From contig CP101406.1 of assembly GCA_024758765.1 (NCBI GenBank), forward strand, positions 3,224,001 through 3,288,000: a stretch of DNA of 64,000 nt, in the 5' to 3' direction. Shown one piece after another: positions 18,193 to 27,647 of this stretch. The stretch comes from Mycobacterium sp. SVM_VP21. Its GTDB lineage: Bacteria > Actinomycetota > Actinomycetes > Mycobacteriales > Mycobacteriaceae. Below the pieces are notes generated by a model. That model saw only the letters and a program-made list of their open reading frames with translations, had not been told where the DNA came from and made no database searches. Numbering within the stretch: position 1 is the stretch's first letter; every line of letters starts with the position of its first letter. Made by a program: the position numbers and the translations under genes.

Positions 18193-19328
18193 CCGCCACC
18201 GGCAGCATCACGAAGCGGGCTTGGGCCTACCTATCCCGGGTTGCCGAGCCGCCGCGCCCGGAGCTGGCCGTGCTGGTCGACTGCGTCGGCCCGATAGAAG
18301 CAGCGCAACGGATTCGATGTGGTGCAGTCGGCCCGGAGTTGGCCCGCCACACCGAAGCGCGACGCGAGATGGACATCGCAGCTGATGATCTGGAGATCCT
18401 CGACCGCCGCGGAGGCCGCCTGATCACTCCCGACGACGACGAGTGGCCGGTGCTGGCGTTCGCCGGCTTCGGGGGCGCCGACGCCGTGGACAAACCGGGT
18501 TGCCGGCCGCCGCTCGTGCTCTGGGCGGTGGGGCCGGCACGCCTCGACGAGATCGCCGAACGGTCCACCGCGATTGTCGGCACCCGCGCAGCAACCGCCT
18601 ACGGCGAGCTGGTGGCCGCGGATCTGGCCGCCGGATTGGCTGAACGCGACGTCGTGGTGGTCTCCGGCGGCGCCTACGGAATCGACGGCGCGGCGCACCG
18701 TGCGGCACTGGCCGCGGACGGCACTACCGTGGCGGTACTGGCCGGGGGCATCGACAACGCCTACCCGGCAGGCCATTCCGCGCTGCTGCATCGCATCGGC
18801 GCCAGCGGCCTGCTGGTTACCGAGTATCCGCCCGGGGTACGTCCGGCTCGCTATCGGTTCCTGACCCGCAACCGGCTGGTGGCGGCGCTGGCAGGGGTGA
18901 CGGTGGTGGTGGAGGCGGGACTGCGCAGCGGAGCGGCCAACACCGCCGCGTGGGCACGGCTGCTGGGCCGGCCGGTGGCGGCGGTCCCCGGTCCGGTCAC
19001 GAGCGCGTCCTCGGCCGGCTGTCACGTGCTGCTGCGCGGTGGCGCCGAGTTGGTGACCCGAGTCGACGAAGTGATCGAGCTGGCGGGTCGAGTGGGGGAA
19101 CTGGCAGACGATCCGCCGCGGCCGGCCACACCGCTGGACGGGCTCAGCGCCGCCGAACGCCAGGTCTACGAAGCGCTGCCCGGGCGCGGCGTGGTCACCG
19201 TCGATCAGATCGCGGTGGCCTCCGGGCTGGCGCCGGCGCAGGTGTTCGGGCCACTGGCGATGCTGGAGGTCGCCGGCCTGGCGGCGCGGCGCGACGGATG
19301 CTGGGGGATAGCTCGCCCGAATCGCTAG
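18189..19328 (+). CDS. dprA: DNA-processing protein DprA
   Basis: 379 residues from the ATG at 18189, which overlaps the comM stop (ATGA). The Rossmann-like DprA core spans about 60-300, with IVGTRAATAYG, VSGGAYGIDGAAHRAAL and FLTRNRLVAAL motifs that bind single-stranded DNA and contact RecA. A winged-helix tail (about 310-379) follows. DprA loads RecA on incoming single-stranded DNA. Corresponds to Rv2896c. No competence pilus or ComEC genes lie in this window. Confidence 0.94.
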   Translation: MTATGSITKRAWAYLSRVAEPPRPELAVLVDCVGPIEAAQRIRCGAVGPELARHTEARREMDIAADDLEILDRRGGRLITPDDDEWPVLAFAGFGGADAVDKPGCRPPLVLWAVGPARLDEIAERSTAIVGTRAATAYGELVAADLAAGLAERDVVVVSGGAYGIDGAAHRAALAADGTTVAVLAGGIDNAYPAGHSALLHRIGASGLLVTEYPPGVRPARYRFLTRNRLVAALAGVTVVVEAGLRSGAANTAAWARLLGRPVAAVPGPVTSASSAGCHVLLRGGAELVTRVDEVIELAGRVGELADDPPRPATPLDGLSAAERQVYEALPGRGVVTVDQIAVASGLAPAQVFGPLAMLEVAGLAARRDGCWGIARPNR

Positions 19329-19368
19329 CTCGTATAGTCGGCTGGGCAGGGCGAAGAGGGGAGACAGC

Positions 19369-20226
19369 GTGGCGGGACGACCGGTTCACACCTTCGAAGT
19401 TGTCCGTACCGAGCAGGCTTCGGCACACATGATTCGAGTGGTGTTGGGCGGCAAAGGTTTCGACACGTTCAAGCCCAGCGATTTCACCGATTCGTACGTC
19501 AAGGTGATCTTTGTGCGCTATGACGTCGATGTCGCGGCGCTCCCGCAGCCGTTGACCCTGGACAGCTTCATAGACCTGCCCGACGAGCAGCGACCAGTGG
19601 TCCGCACCCTGACGGTGCGGCGCGCCGATCCGGTCGCCCGGGAGATCGCCATCGATGTCTCCGTGCACGGTGACCACGGCGTTGTCGGCCCGTGGGCGGC
19701 CAATGCACAGCCTGGCGATTCGGTCTACTTGATGGGCCCCGCCGGCGCCTACGCGCCGGACCCCGACGCCGACTGGCACCTGCTAGCCGGTGACGAGAGC
19801 GCACTGCCGGCGATCGCGGCCGCGCTGGAGGCCCTGCCAGCAGACGCAGTGGGCATGGCTTTCCTCGAAGTCGCCGGGCCCGAGGACGAGATCGCGCTGG
19901 GTGCGCCGGACGGGATCGAGCTGAACTGGCTACACCGCGGAGGACGGGCGGACCTGGTAGGGCAGGAGCGGGCCGGGGACAACGCGCCGCTGATCGAGGC
20001 GGTCACCACCGCCGCGTGGCCGCCGGGCCAGGTTCAGGTCTTCATCCACGGCGAGGCCCAGGCCGTCATGCACAATCTGCGGCCCTATGTCCGCAAGGAG
20101 CGCGGCGTCGACGCCAAGTGGGCGTCGATCTCGGGGTACTGGCGGCGCGGGCGCACCGAAGAGACTTTCCGGCAGTGGAAGAAAGAGCTCGCCGCTAAAG
20201 AATCAGCCGAAGAACAGACAGGCTAA
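19369..20226 (+). CDS. Siderophore-interacting protein (ViuB-like)
   Basis: 285 residues. A flavin-binding beta-barrel (about 10-125, including [11 protein letters not shown]) is followed by the NAD(P)H-binding SIP domain, with [18 protein letters not shown] at ~138-155. Such proteins reduce ferric siderophore complexes in the cytosol to release iron. The Mtb homologue is Rv2895c (viuB). GTG start at 19369. Iron regulation would be expected, but no clear IdeR box was seen in the 40-bp gap upstream. Confidence 0.9.
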   Translation: MAGRPVHTFEVVRTEQASAHMIRVVLGGKGFDTFKPSDFTDSYVKVIFVRYDVDVAALPQPLTLDSFIDLPDEQRPVVRTLTVRRADPVAREIAIDVSVHGDHGVVGPWAANAQPGDSVYLMGPAGAYAPDPDADWHLLAGDESALPAIAAALEALPADAVGMAFLEVAGPEDEIALGAPDGIELNWLHRGGRADLVGQERAGDNAPLIEAVTTAAWPPGQVQVFIHGEAQAVMHNLRPYVRKERGVDAKWASISGYWRRGRTEETFRQWKKELAAKESAEEQTG

Positions 20227-20230
20227 CGCG

Positions 20231-21391
20231 ATGGCTTTCGGGGATTACCAGTTCGAGATCTACCTGCAGGGCCTGGCCGGCGTGGTACCCGCGCTTCCGA
20301 TGACCTTCACCGAGTTGGAGGCCAAAGCCGCCGCGGCGCTTTCCCCCTCGGTGTGGTCGTATGTGGCCGGCGGTGCCGGCGACGAGCGCACCCAGCGGGC
20401 CAACGTCACCGCCTTCGACGGGTGGGGGCTCATCCCGAGGATGTTCGTCGGCGCCGCCGAGCGCGACTTGTCGATCGAGATGTTCGGACTGCGGCTGCCC
20501 TCGCCGGTGTTCATGGCGCCGATCGGCGTTATCGGGATCTGCGCCCAGGACGGACACGGCGACTTGGCCAGCGCCCGGGCTGCGGCGGCCACCGGCGTTC
20601 CGATGATGGTGTCCACTCTCACCGCCGACCCGCTCGAGGACGTCGCTGCCGAATTCGGTGACACGCCAGGGTTTTTCCAGCTGTATACGCCCAAAGACCG
20701 GGAGCTGGCCGCCAGCCTGGTGCATCGCGCGGAGGCGGCCGGTTACAAGGCGATCGTCGTCACCCTCGACACCTGGGTTCCGGGCTGGCGCCCCCGGGAC
20801 CTGTCCACGTCGAATTTCCCGCAGCTGCGCGGGCACTGCTTGTCCAACTACTTCTCCGACCCGGTGTTTCGGGCGGGCCTGGCCCAGCCGCCCGAGGAGA
20901 ATCCGCAGGCCGCCATCCTGTCCTGGATCCAGACCTTCGGTAACCCGCTGACCTGGGATGACCTGCCGTGGCTGCGGTCATTGACCGACCTGCCGTTGAT
21001 CGTGAAGGGCATCTGTCACCCCGACGACGTGCGGCGTGCCCGGGACGGCGGCATCGACGGCATCTACTGCTCCACGCACGGCGGCCGCCAGGCCAACGGC
21101 GGACTGCCGGCCCTGGACTGCCTGCCTGACGTGGTGGCGGCCGCCGACGGGATGCCGGTGCTCTTCGACTCGGGCATCCGCACCGGGGCCGACATCATCA
21201 AGGCCCTTGCGTTGGGCGCCACGGCGGTGGGTATCGGGCGGCCGTATGCCTACGGTCTGGCTTTGGGCGGAACCGCTGGGATCGTGCACGTGCTGCGCTC
21301 GCTGCTGGCCGAAGCCGACCTCATCATGGCCGTCGACGGCTATCCGTCACGGCTTGATCTCACCCCGGAAACGCTGCGGCGCGTCACCTGA
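20231..21391 (+). CDS. Lactate 2-monooxygenase-like FMN alpha-hydroxy acid oxidase
   Basis: 386 residues, ATG at 20231, 4 bp after the siderophore gene. It follows the M. smegmatis lactate monooxygenase pattern closely: [16 protein letters not shown] at the N-terminus, [15 protein letters not shown] (about 45-59), [13 protein letters not shown] and the catalytic-histidine segment [15 protein letters not shown] near 277-291. In family members the residue before that His is Asn; here it is Thr. Bound FMN oxidises L-lactate and oxygen to acetate, CO2 and water, if the specificity holds. The gene interrupts the viuB-xerC neighbourhood seen in Mtb. Confidence 0.85.
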   Translation: MAFGDYQFEIYLQGLAGVVPALPMTFTELEAKAAAALSPSVWSYVAGGAGDERTQRANVTAFDGWGLIPRMFVGAAERDLSIEMFGLRLPSPVFMAPIGVIGICAQDGHGDLASARAAAATGVPMMVSTLTADPLEDVAAEFGDTPGFFQLYTPKDRELAASLVHRAEAAGYKAIVVTLDTWVPGWRPRDLSTSNFPQLRGHCLSNYFSDPVFRAGLAQPPEENPQAAILSWIQTFGNPLTWDDLPWLRSLTDLPLIVKGICHPDDVRRARDGGIDGIYCSTHGGRQANGGLPALDCLPDVVAAADGMPVLFDSGIRTGADIIKALALGATAVGIGRPYAYGLALGGTAGIVHVLRSLLAEADLIMAVDGYPSRLDLTPETLRRVT

Positions 21392-21425
21392 GCGCCCCCG
21401 GCCGCCGTCTGAGACCGTGGTCGAT

Positions 21426-22325
21426 GTGGACGCGATTCTCAACGAGTTCGACGAGTACCTCGCTCTGGAGCGGGGCCGTTCCGACCACACCCGGCGCGCC
21501 TACCTCGGTGATCTGCGATCGCTGTTCGGGTTCCTCGCCGATCAGGGACACACCGGCATCGAAGGCCTGAGTCTTCCGTTGCTGCGCAGCTGGCTGGCCG
21601 CGCAGGCCGGCGCCGGCGCCGCGCGCAGCACCCTGGCGCGCCGCACATCGACGGTCAAGACCTTTACCGCGTGGGCGGCGCGGCGTGGGCTGCTGGCGAC
21701 GGATCCCGGTGCGCGCCTGCAACTGCCGAAGTCGCGCCGGACGCTGCCGGCGGTGCTGCGCCGCGATCAGGCGCATGACGCGATGATCGCTGCCAAATCC
21801 GGTGCGCAGCAGAACGATCCGCTGGCGCTGCGGGACAGACTGATCGCCGAGTTGCTCTACGCCACCGCGGTGCGCGTCAGCGAATTGTGCGGCCTCGACA
21901 TCGACGACGTCGACAGTTCACGACGGGTGCTGCGGGTGGTGGGCAAGGGCAACAAGCAACGCACGGTGCCGTTCGGGGAGCCCGCAGCCGACGCGCTGCA
22001 GGCGTGGCTCACCCGGGGGCGCCCGTCGCTGGCGACGCTGGAGTCCGGTCCGGCGCTGCTGCTCGGCGCCCGCGGCGGGCGCCTGGACCCGCGTCAGGCC
22101 CGCACCGTGGTGCACCAGACCGTCGCCGCGGTCGGGGGCGCACCGGATATGGGGCCGCACGGGCTGCGCCACACCGCGGCCACGCATCTGTTGGAGGGTG
22201 GGGCAGACCTGCGGATCGTGCAGGAGTTGCTCGGTCATTCCAGCCTGGCTACCACGCAGCTCTACACCCATGTCACCGTCGCCCGGTTGCGTGCCGTGCA
22301 CGATCAAGCCCACCCGCGGGCGTGA
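21426..22325 (+). CDS. xerC: Tyrosine recombinase XerC
   Basis: 299 residues with GTG at 21426, chosen because [18 protein letters not shown] then aligns with the XerC N-terminus; the GTG at 21417 is an alternative. The SAM-like core-binding domain spans about 1-90. The catalytic set is complete: Arg in [10 protein letters not shown], Lys in GKGNKQR, HxxR in GLRHTAATH, His in LLGHSS and Tyr in LYTHV. It resolves chromosome dimers at dif together with XerD. Corresponds to Rv2894c. Confidence 0.95.
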   Translation: MDAILNEFDEYLALERGRSDHTRRAYLGDLRSLFGFLADQGHTGIEGLSLPLLRSWLAAQAGAGAARSTLARRTSTVKTFTAWAARRGLLATDPGARLQLPKSRRTLPAVLRRDQAHDAMIAAKSGAQQNDPLALRDRLIAELLYATAVRVSELCGLDIDDVDSSRRVLRVVGKGNKQRTVPFGEPAADALQAWLTRGRPSLATLESGPALLLGARGGRLDPRQARTVVHQTVAAVGGAPDMGPHGLRHTAATHLLEGGADLRIVQELLGHSSLATTQLYTHVTVARLRAVHDQAHPRA

Positions 22326-23197
22326 CCGTGCGGTCAACTCTCGAACTGCCGTCGGGAACGGTCTCCTACCTCGACTTTGGTCCCGACAGTCCGGCTTTCT
22401 CAGCGGCCGGGACCGTGGTGCTGCTGCACGGCGGCGGCACGGACAGCGCCGCATTGTCCTGGGGAGAGGTCGGACCACGCCTGGCCGCGGAAGGTTTCCG
22501 CGTCATCGCCCCTGATCATCCCGGATGCGGTGAGAGCCCGCTGCCCACCTGGCGGGTGACCCAGCAGCGGCTGGTCGCCTATGTGGGGGAGTTCATCGAC
22601 GCGCTCGGACTGGATCACTACGCCATCGGTGGGTTGTCGCTGGGCGGGGCACTGACCATCGGGCACGTGCTGGACCGGCCCGAACGGGTTACCGGGGCAC
22701 TGCTGTTGGACAGTTACGGGCTGATGTCACGGCTGGCCGGCGGCCGACACCTACTGGCGTGGGCGATGCAGCGCACCGGTGTGCTGGATCTCGCCACCCG
22801 CTGGATGGCCACGAACCGCACCGCACTGACGTGGAGCCTCAAATCGCTGATCCGTGATCCAGCTCAACGCAACCCGGAGCTGATCGCGGAGATCATCTCC
22901 GCCGCACGGCACCCCGGGTTCGCCGCCTTCGAACAATGGCAGCACGACGAGATGCTGTGGAACCGGCTGAAGACCGACTACACCGCGCAGCTGGCGTCGT
23001 TCCCGTCTCCGGCGCTGATTATCCACGGTGACCGGGATGCCGGCGTGCCTATCGCTCGCGCGCGAGCGGCCGCCGCACTGATCCCGCACGCGGAGCTGAA
23101 AGTCGTTGCCGGTGCTGGACATTGGGTCCAGCGGGATCAGCCTGACATCGTCATCGCCGCCATGCTGGACTTCCTGCGTCGACTGCCTTCGCGGTAG
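22322..23197 (+). CDS. Alpha/beta hydrolase
   Basis: 291 residues with GTG at 22322 overlapping the xerC TGA (GTGA), so it is co-translated with xerC. The fold is canonical: oxyanion motif LLHGGGTDS, nucleophile elbow GGLSLGGA (Ser about 107), late acid in HGDRDAGVP and catalytic His in GAGHWVQ. Substrate unknown. The last 47 bp overlap the convergent peptidase gene. Confidence 0.88.
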   Translation: MTVRSTLELPSGTVSYLDFGPDSPAFSAAGTVVLLHGGGTDSAALSWGEVGPRLAAEGFRVIAPDHPGCGESPLPTWRVTQQRLVAYVGEFIDALGLDHYAIGGLSLGGALTIGHVLDRPERVTGALLLDSYGLMSRLAGGRHLLAWAMQRTGVLDLATRWMATNRTALTWSLKSLIRDPAQRNPELIAEIISAARHPGFAAFEQWQHDEMLWNRLKTDYTAQLASFPSPALIIHGDRDAGVPIARARAAAALIPHAELKVVAGAGHWVQRDQPDIVIAAMLDFLRRLPSR

Positions 23198-23690
23198 CCG
23201 CGGCCCCGCCGGTCACCGGCTTGAGCCGGATCGGCGTCGAGGCAAGCAACCCCAACGGATCGAGGTAGTCGGCGCGCGACGCCGGGCCCCACATCGCGCC
23301 CCAGTGCAGGCAAGCCGCGCAGCCCGGATGGCCGGGCTCCAAGGCGCCGATCACCGATCCCGCGGCCACCAGCTGACCGATGCGGACTGCCGCCGACACC
23401 GGCTGGTAGCTGGTGCGCAGCCCGCCGGGGTGTGCCAGTGACACCACCGGCTGTCCCCCCGAACGTCCGGCGAACACCACCGTGCCTGCACCGGCGGCAT
23501 ACACCGGCTGTCCCCGTTCCCCGGCCAGGTCCACGCCCCGGTGGCCGCGCTGCCAATCCGGGCGTGGGGCGTCGAATGGCCGCACCACCGCCGGGCGTGG
23601 CCGCAACGGCCAATCCAGCCGAACCGTGTCGCCATGCGCCGGCGCGGCCAGCAGAAGGCTTCCGACCAGCAACAACGCCACGCATCGCAT
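23151..23690 (-). CDS. Secreted M23 (LytM-like) peptidase domain protein (Rv2891-like)
   Basis: 179 residues with a signal peptide ([20 protein letters not shown]). The M23 domain shows the zinc-site start HRGVDLAG (HxxxD). The second zinc motif, normally HxH, reads CLHWG, so its first His is Cys; I recall the Mtb homologue sharing this. It may cut cell-wall peptide cross-bridges or be a non-catalytic LytM factor. Located between a convergent hydrolase and divergent rpsB, as Rv2891 is in Mtb. Confidence 0.86.
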   Translation of the reverse strand: MRCVALLLVGSLLLAAPAHGDTVRLDWPLRPRPAVVRPFDAPRPDWQRGHRGVDLAGERGQPVYAAGAGTVVFAGRSGGQPVVSLAHPGGLRTSYQPVSAAVRIGQLVAAGSVIGALEPGHPGCAACLHWGAMWGPASRADYLDPLGLLASTPIRLKPVTGGAAATAKAVDAGSPAWRR

Positions 23691-23757
23691 CCGTCCAGTT
23701 CACCTCGGCGGCCCCGCATCGGGCCAGTCACCGCTGTGGACAAAGCACCCGGTTCAT

Positions 23758-23807
23758 GGGGCGGTTCCAGCTTCGCCTCTCCTTCGTCGAGGCTCGCTAA
23801 ACCACCC
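23758..23807 (+). repeat. Single copy of the 57-bp dispersed repeat family
   Basis: GGGGCGGTTCCAGCTTCGCC at its start and GTCGAGGCTCGCTAAACCAC at its end align in the same orientation with the unit repeated at 9724-9892. It lies between the M23 gene and rpsB, in the region expected to hold their promoters. Confidence 0.75.
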
Positions 23808-23982
23808 GTTCGGAGCGTGTAAACTCATTTGCGCAGTTCGCTTATGCGGGCTGACTTCGCGTGTCTGCGCCACAACGCAGATGTCGGGTGGTCCCCAACA
23901 GGGGTCCGGCATTTCAGCAGGCACCAGGGCCCGGCCTCACCCGACGCCGGGCGACAACCGACAAAAAAGGAACCATGGACTC

Positions 23983-24819
23983 ATGGCTGTCGTAACCATG
24001 AAACAGCTGCTGGACAGCGGCGCCCACTTCGGGCATCAGACCCGTCGTTGGAATCCCAAGATGAAGCGGTTCATCTTCACCGACCGCAATGGCATCTACA
24101 TCATCGACTTGCAGCAGACGCTGACGTTCATCGACAAGGCGTACGAGTTCGTGAAGGAGACCGTCGCACACGGCGGGTCCATCATGTTCGTCGGCACCAA
24201 GAAGCAGGCGCAGGAGTCGGTCGCGGCCGAGGCCACCCGGGTCGGGATGCCGTACGTCAACCAGCGCTGGCTGGGCGGCATGCTCACCAACTTCTCCACC
24301 GTGCACAAGCGTCTGCAGCGCCTCAAGGAACTCGAGGCCATGGAGCAGACCGGTGGCTTCGAGGGGCGCACCAAGAAGGAAATCTTGATGCTGACCCGCG
24401 AGAAGAACAAGCTGGAGCGCAGCCTCGGCGGTATCCGCGACATGGCCAAAGTGCCGTCGGCCGTCTGGGTCGTCGACACCAACAAGGAGCACATCGCCGT
24501 CGGCGAGGCCCGCAAGCTGGGCATCCCGGTCATCGCGATCCTGGACACCAACTGCGACCCCGACCTGGTGGACTACCCGATCCCGGGTAACGACGACGCC
24601 ATCCGCTCGGCCGCTCTGCTGACCAAGGTCATCGCCTCCGCGGTGGCTGAGGGGCTGCAGGCTCGGGCAGGTCAGGGCAACGGCGAGGGCAAGGCTGCGG
24701 CCGAAGCGGTTGAGCCGCTGGCCGAGTGGGAGCAGGAGTTGCTGGCGGGCGCCACCACCGCGGCACCCGACGCCGACGCCGCAGCTGCCGGCGCCGAAAC
24801 CACCACCGACGCATCGTAG
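23983..24819 (+). CDS. rpsB: 30S ribosomal protein S2
   Basis: 278 residues starting [20 protein letters not shown], the standard S2 N-terminus; [11 protein letters not shown] and [18 protein letters not shown] are also family hallmarks. The C-terminal 40 residues are a mycobacterial Ala/acidic extension. S2 binds between the head and body of the 30S subunit. Start ATG 23983 with AAAAAAGGA upstream. Cotranscribed with tsf, 15 bp downstream. Confidence 0.97.
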   Translation: MAVVTMKQLLDSGAHFGHQTRRWNPKMKRFIFTDRNGIYIIDLQQTLTFIDKAYEFVKETVAHGGSIMFVGTKKQAQESVAAEATRVGMPYVNQRWLGGMLTNFSTVHKRLQRLKELEAMEQTGGFEGRTKKEILMLTREKNKLERSLGGIRDMAKVPSAVWVVDTNKEHIAVGEARKLGIPVIAILDTNCDPDLVDYPIPGNDDAIRSAALLTKVIASAVAEGLQARAGQGNGEGKAAAEAVEPLAEWEQELLAGATTAAPDADAAAAGAETTTDAS

Positions 24820-24834
24820 GAAAGGCACACAACA

Positions 24835-25650
24835 GTGGGGAACTACACCGCTGCCGACGTCAAGCGGCTTCGGGAGCTCACCGGCTCAGGCATGATGGAC
24901 TGCAAGAATGCGCTGGCCGAGAGTGACGGCGACTTCGACAAGGCCGTCGAGGTGCTGCGCATCAAGGGCGCCAAGGACGTCGGCAAGCGTGCCGAGCGTG
25001 CTACCGCCGAAGGTCTGGTCGCGGCCAAGGGCGGCGCCCTGATCGAGATCAACTCCGAGACCGACTTCGTCGCCAAGAACGACGAGTTCAAGGCTCTGGC
25101 CGACGAGGTCGTCACCGCCGCTGCGGCGGCCAAGACCTCCGACGTCGAGGAGCTCAAGAGCGCCAAGATGGGCGACCGCACCGTCGGTGAGGCCATCGAG
25201 GCGCTGTCGGCCAAGATCGGCGAGAAGCTCGAACTGCGCCGGGTCGCCTACTTCGACGGCACCGTGGAGACTTACCTGCACAAGCGGGCCTCCGACCTGC
25301 CGCCGGCCGTGGGTGTGCTGGTGGAGTACAGCGGTGACGGTGCCGAGGCGGCGCACGCCGTCGCGCTGCAGATCGCCGCGCTCAAGGCCAAGTACCTGAC
25401 CCGCGACGACGTTCCCGCCGACTTGGTGGCTAACGAGCGCCGCATCGCCGAAGAGACGGCCAAGGAGGAGGGCAAGCCCGAGGCTGCCCTGCCCAAGATC
25501 GTCGAGGGCCGGGTCACCGGCTTCTTCAAGGATGTCGTCCTGCTCGACCAGTCGTCGGTGTCGGACTCGAAGAAGACCGTCAAGGCACTGCTGGACGAGG
25601 CCGGCGTGACCGTGACCCGCTTCGTGCGGTTCGAGGTCGGACAGGTTTAG
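24835..25650 (+). CDS. tsf: Elongation factor Ts
   Basis: 271 residues. The UBA-like N-terminal motif ([18 protein letters not shown]) is followed by the TDFVAKN motif, near residue 80, that contacts EF-Tu. It exchanges GDP for GTP on EF-Tu. GTG start at 24835. The operon rpsB-tsf ends at a strong terminator immediately downstream. Confidence 0.97.
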   Translation: MGNYTAADVKRLRELTGSGMMDCKNALAESDGDFDKAVEVLRIKGAKDVGKRAERATAEGLVAAKGGALIEINSETDFVAKNDEFKALADEVVTAAAAAKTSDVEELKSAKMGDRTVGEAIEALSAKIGEKLELRRVAYFDGTVETYLHKRASDLPPAVGVLVEYSGDGAEAAHAVALQIAALKAKYLTRDDVPADLVANERRIAEETAKEEGKPEAALPKIVEGRVTGFFKDVVLLDQSSVSDSKKTVKALLDEAGVTVTRFVRFEVGQV

Positions 25651-25660
25651 CCCGCTTCAT

Positions 25661-25710
25661 ACGAAAATCACCGCCAGCGCCCGTCAACCGGGACTGGCGG
25701 TGATTTTCGT
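25661..25710 (+). terminator. Strong intrinsic terminator after tsf
   Basis: A perfect 17-bp inverted repeat: 25661-25677 (ACGAAAATCACCGCCAG) and 25694-25710, with a 16-nt loop and TTTT within the descending arm. It starts 11 nt after the tsf stop and ends before the amidase start. Confidence 0.88.
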
Positions 25711-25755
25711 TTGGGCGTGACGGACCCGCCTGGCCCGTCGGATAGGGTCACCGGC

Positions 25756-27177
25756 ATGCAACATGTGCACGCCTTCGGCGACGACGCGCTCGGTGACTCC
25801 GACACGGTCGGATTGGTTGAGCGACTCCGTTCCGGTGAGGTGTCCGCCGCCGAGCTCGTCGACGCCGCGATCGCGCGAGCCGAGGCGGTCAATCCGCAGT
25901 TGAATGGCCTGGCTTACCGAGCGTTTGACCGCGCACGCGACACCGCCCGGCAGGGTGCGCCTGCCGGGCCCTCGGGATTCTTTCAGGGCGTCCCGACGTT
26001 TATCAAGGACAACGTCGACGTCGCCGGGATGCCGACCATGCAGGGCACCGACGCCTGGCAGCCCCACCCAGCCGCGGTCGACGGCGACTTCGCCAAGCTC
26101 TACCTGAACACCGGGCTCATTCCCCTGGGCAAGACCCAGCTCAGCGAGTTCGGGTTCAGCGCCTCCGCCGAGCATCCGCGCATCGGTGCGGTACGCAACC
26201 CGTGGAACACCGACTACAGCGCCGGGGCGTCGTCGTCGGGATCGGCGGCGTTCGTTGCCGCCGGGGTGGTGCCGATCGCGCACGCCAACGACGGTGGCGG
26301 CTCCATCCGTATTCCCGCGGCCTGCAACGGATTGGTCGGGCTCAAGCCGTCGCGGGGCCGGCTGCCGTTGGACAAGGACGTGCGTGCCATGCCGGTGCGG
26401 ATCGTCTTCAACGGGGTAGTGACCCGCTCAGTGCGTGACACCGCCGCCTTCTACGCTGACGCGGAACGGATCTCGCGCAACACCAAGCTTCCGCCGGTCG
26501 GCCACATCCGGGGACCGGGCGCCCAGCGCCTCAAGATCGCGGTGATCACGGAATCGGTGTCCCGCCCGACCTCCCCGGAGATGCGTGAACTGACCTTGAA
26601 GACGGCGGCGCTGCTCGAGGAGCTCGGCCACCACGTTGACTACCTGGACCGTCCGCCGGTGCCCACGCACTTCCCCGACGACTTCCTGCTCTACTGGGCG
26701 TTTTTGGCTACCGCGCTGGTGCGCGGTGGGCGCCGGATGTTCGGCCCCAGTTTCGACCGCAGCAGGCTGGACAACCTGACGCTGGGGTTGGATCGTTATG
26801 CCGTCCGCCATCTGTACCGACTGCCGGTGGCGATTACCCGGCTGGCGACGCTGCGCCGGCACACCGCGCGGATGTACCGCGACTACGACGTGGCGCTCAC
26901 CCCGACGCTGGCACACGAGACACCGCAGATCGGCCACCTGGACCCGACGGCCGACTATGAACAGGTCATCGAGCGGCTGATGGACTGGGTGTCATTCACC
27001 CCGCTGCAGAACGCCACCGGCGAACCGGCGATCTCGCTGCCGCTGGCCGAATCCGCGGCCGGATTGCCGGTGGGCATGATGTTCAGTGCCCCCATTGGGC
27101 GCGACGCCCGGCTGCTGGAGTTGGCCTATGAGCTAGAGGCGGCGAAGCCCTGGCCCACGATCGCTGCCCGGGCCTGA
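25756..27177 (+). CDS. amiC: Amidase signature family enzyme (AmiC-like)
   Basis: 473 residues from ATG 25756, the same length as Mtb AmiC (Rv2888c); the frame opens at 25711 inside the tsf terminator, so the later ATG is preferred. The amidase Ser-cisSer-Lys triad is visible: Lys in FIKDNVDV (about 92), the Gly/Ser-rich stretch YSAGASSSGSAAF (about 154) and the nucleophile Ser in NDGGGSIRIPAACNG (about 181). It hydrolyses amides to acid and ammonia; natural substrate unknown. A MarR regulator is encoded convergently. Confidence 0.93.
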   Translation: MQHVHAFGDDALGDSDTVGLVERLRSGEVSAAELVDAAIARAEAVNPQLNGLAYRAFDRARDTARQGAPAGPSGFFQGVPTFIKDNVDVAGMPTMQGTDAWQPHPAAVDGDFAKLYLNTGLIPLGKTQLSEFGFSASAEHPRIGAVRNPWNTDYSAGASSSGSAAFVAAGVVPIAHANDGGGSIRIPAACNGLVGLKPSRGRLPLDKDVRAMPVRIVFNGVVTRSVRDTAAFYADAERISRNTKLPPVGHIRGPGAQRLKIAVITESVSRPTSPEMRELTLKTAALLEELGHHVDYLDRPPVPTHFPDDFLLYWAFLATALVRGGRRMFGPSFDRSRLDNLTLGLDRYAVRHLYRLPVAITRLATLRRHTARMYRDYDVALTPTLAHETPQIGHLDPTADYEQVIERLMDWVSFTPLQNATGEPAISLPLAESAAGLPVGMMFSAPIGRDARLLELAYELEAAKPWPTIAARA

Positions 27178-27188
27178 GCGCCCAGTAG

Positions 27189-27608
27189 TCACTCCGCGCC
27201 GATTCGCTCCAACATCTGGCGCAACCGGTGCTGCTCGGCTGGGCTCAGCGCAGCCAGCACGCGACCGTCGGCGACGCGTACGGCATCTTCGGCCTGCTTC
27301 AGCAGATCCCGACCGGCCTCGGTCAAGTTCGCCGGCAATGCACGCCCGGACGGCACCGACTCCGGGCGGCTGACCGCGCCGCGGTTCTCCAACCGGTGCA
27401 GCACGGTGTTCATGGCCTGTGGGGTGACGCCGGTGTGGCGGGCCAGTTCGGCGCTGGACAGCCCGGGACGCAACGACAACGCCCGCATGCAGACGAATTC
27501 AGGCAACGCCAGCCCCAGCGGCCCGAGTACCGCGGTCACCTGGGGGCGCAGCGCCGAGCTGACCCGGTAGAGCAGGTAGCCCAGCGGAGCAACGTCCACG
27601 TCATCCAT
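27189..27608 (-). CDS. MarR-family transcriptional regulator (Rv2887-like)
   Basis: 139 residues with a winged helix-turn-helix: LSSAELARHTGVTPQAMNTV (about 51-70) is the recognition region, followed by RLENRGAVSR and a beta wing. Rv2887 in the same place in Mtb is a MarR repressor linked to drug-modifying functions. ATG at 27608; an AT-rich sequence immediately upstream (27603-27625) could contain its operator. Ligand unknown. Confidence 0.9.
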   Translation of the reverse strand: MDDVDVAPLGYLLYRVSSALRPQVTAVLGPLGLALPEFVCMRALSLRPGLSSAELARHTGVTPQAMNTVLHRLENRGAVSRPESVPSGRALPANLTEAGRDLLKQAEDAVRVADGRVLAALSPAEQHRLRQMLERIGAE

Positions 27609-27647
27609 ATCAAATATCCTGACATACAGGGTCTCTGCGCTGAGCCG

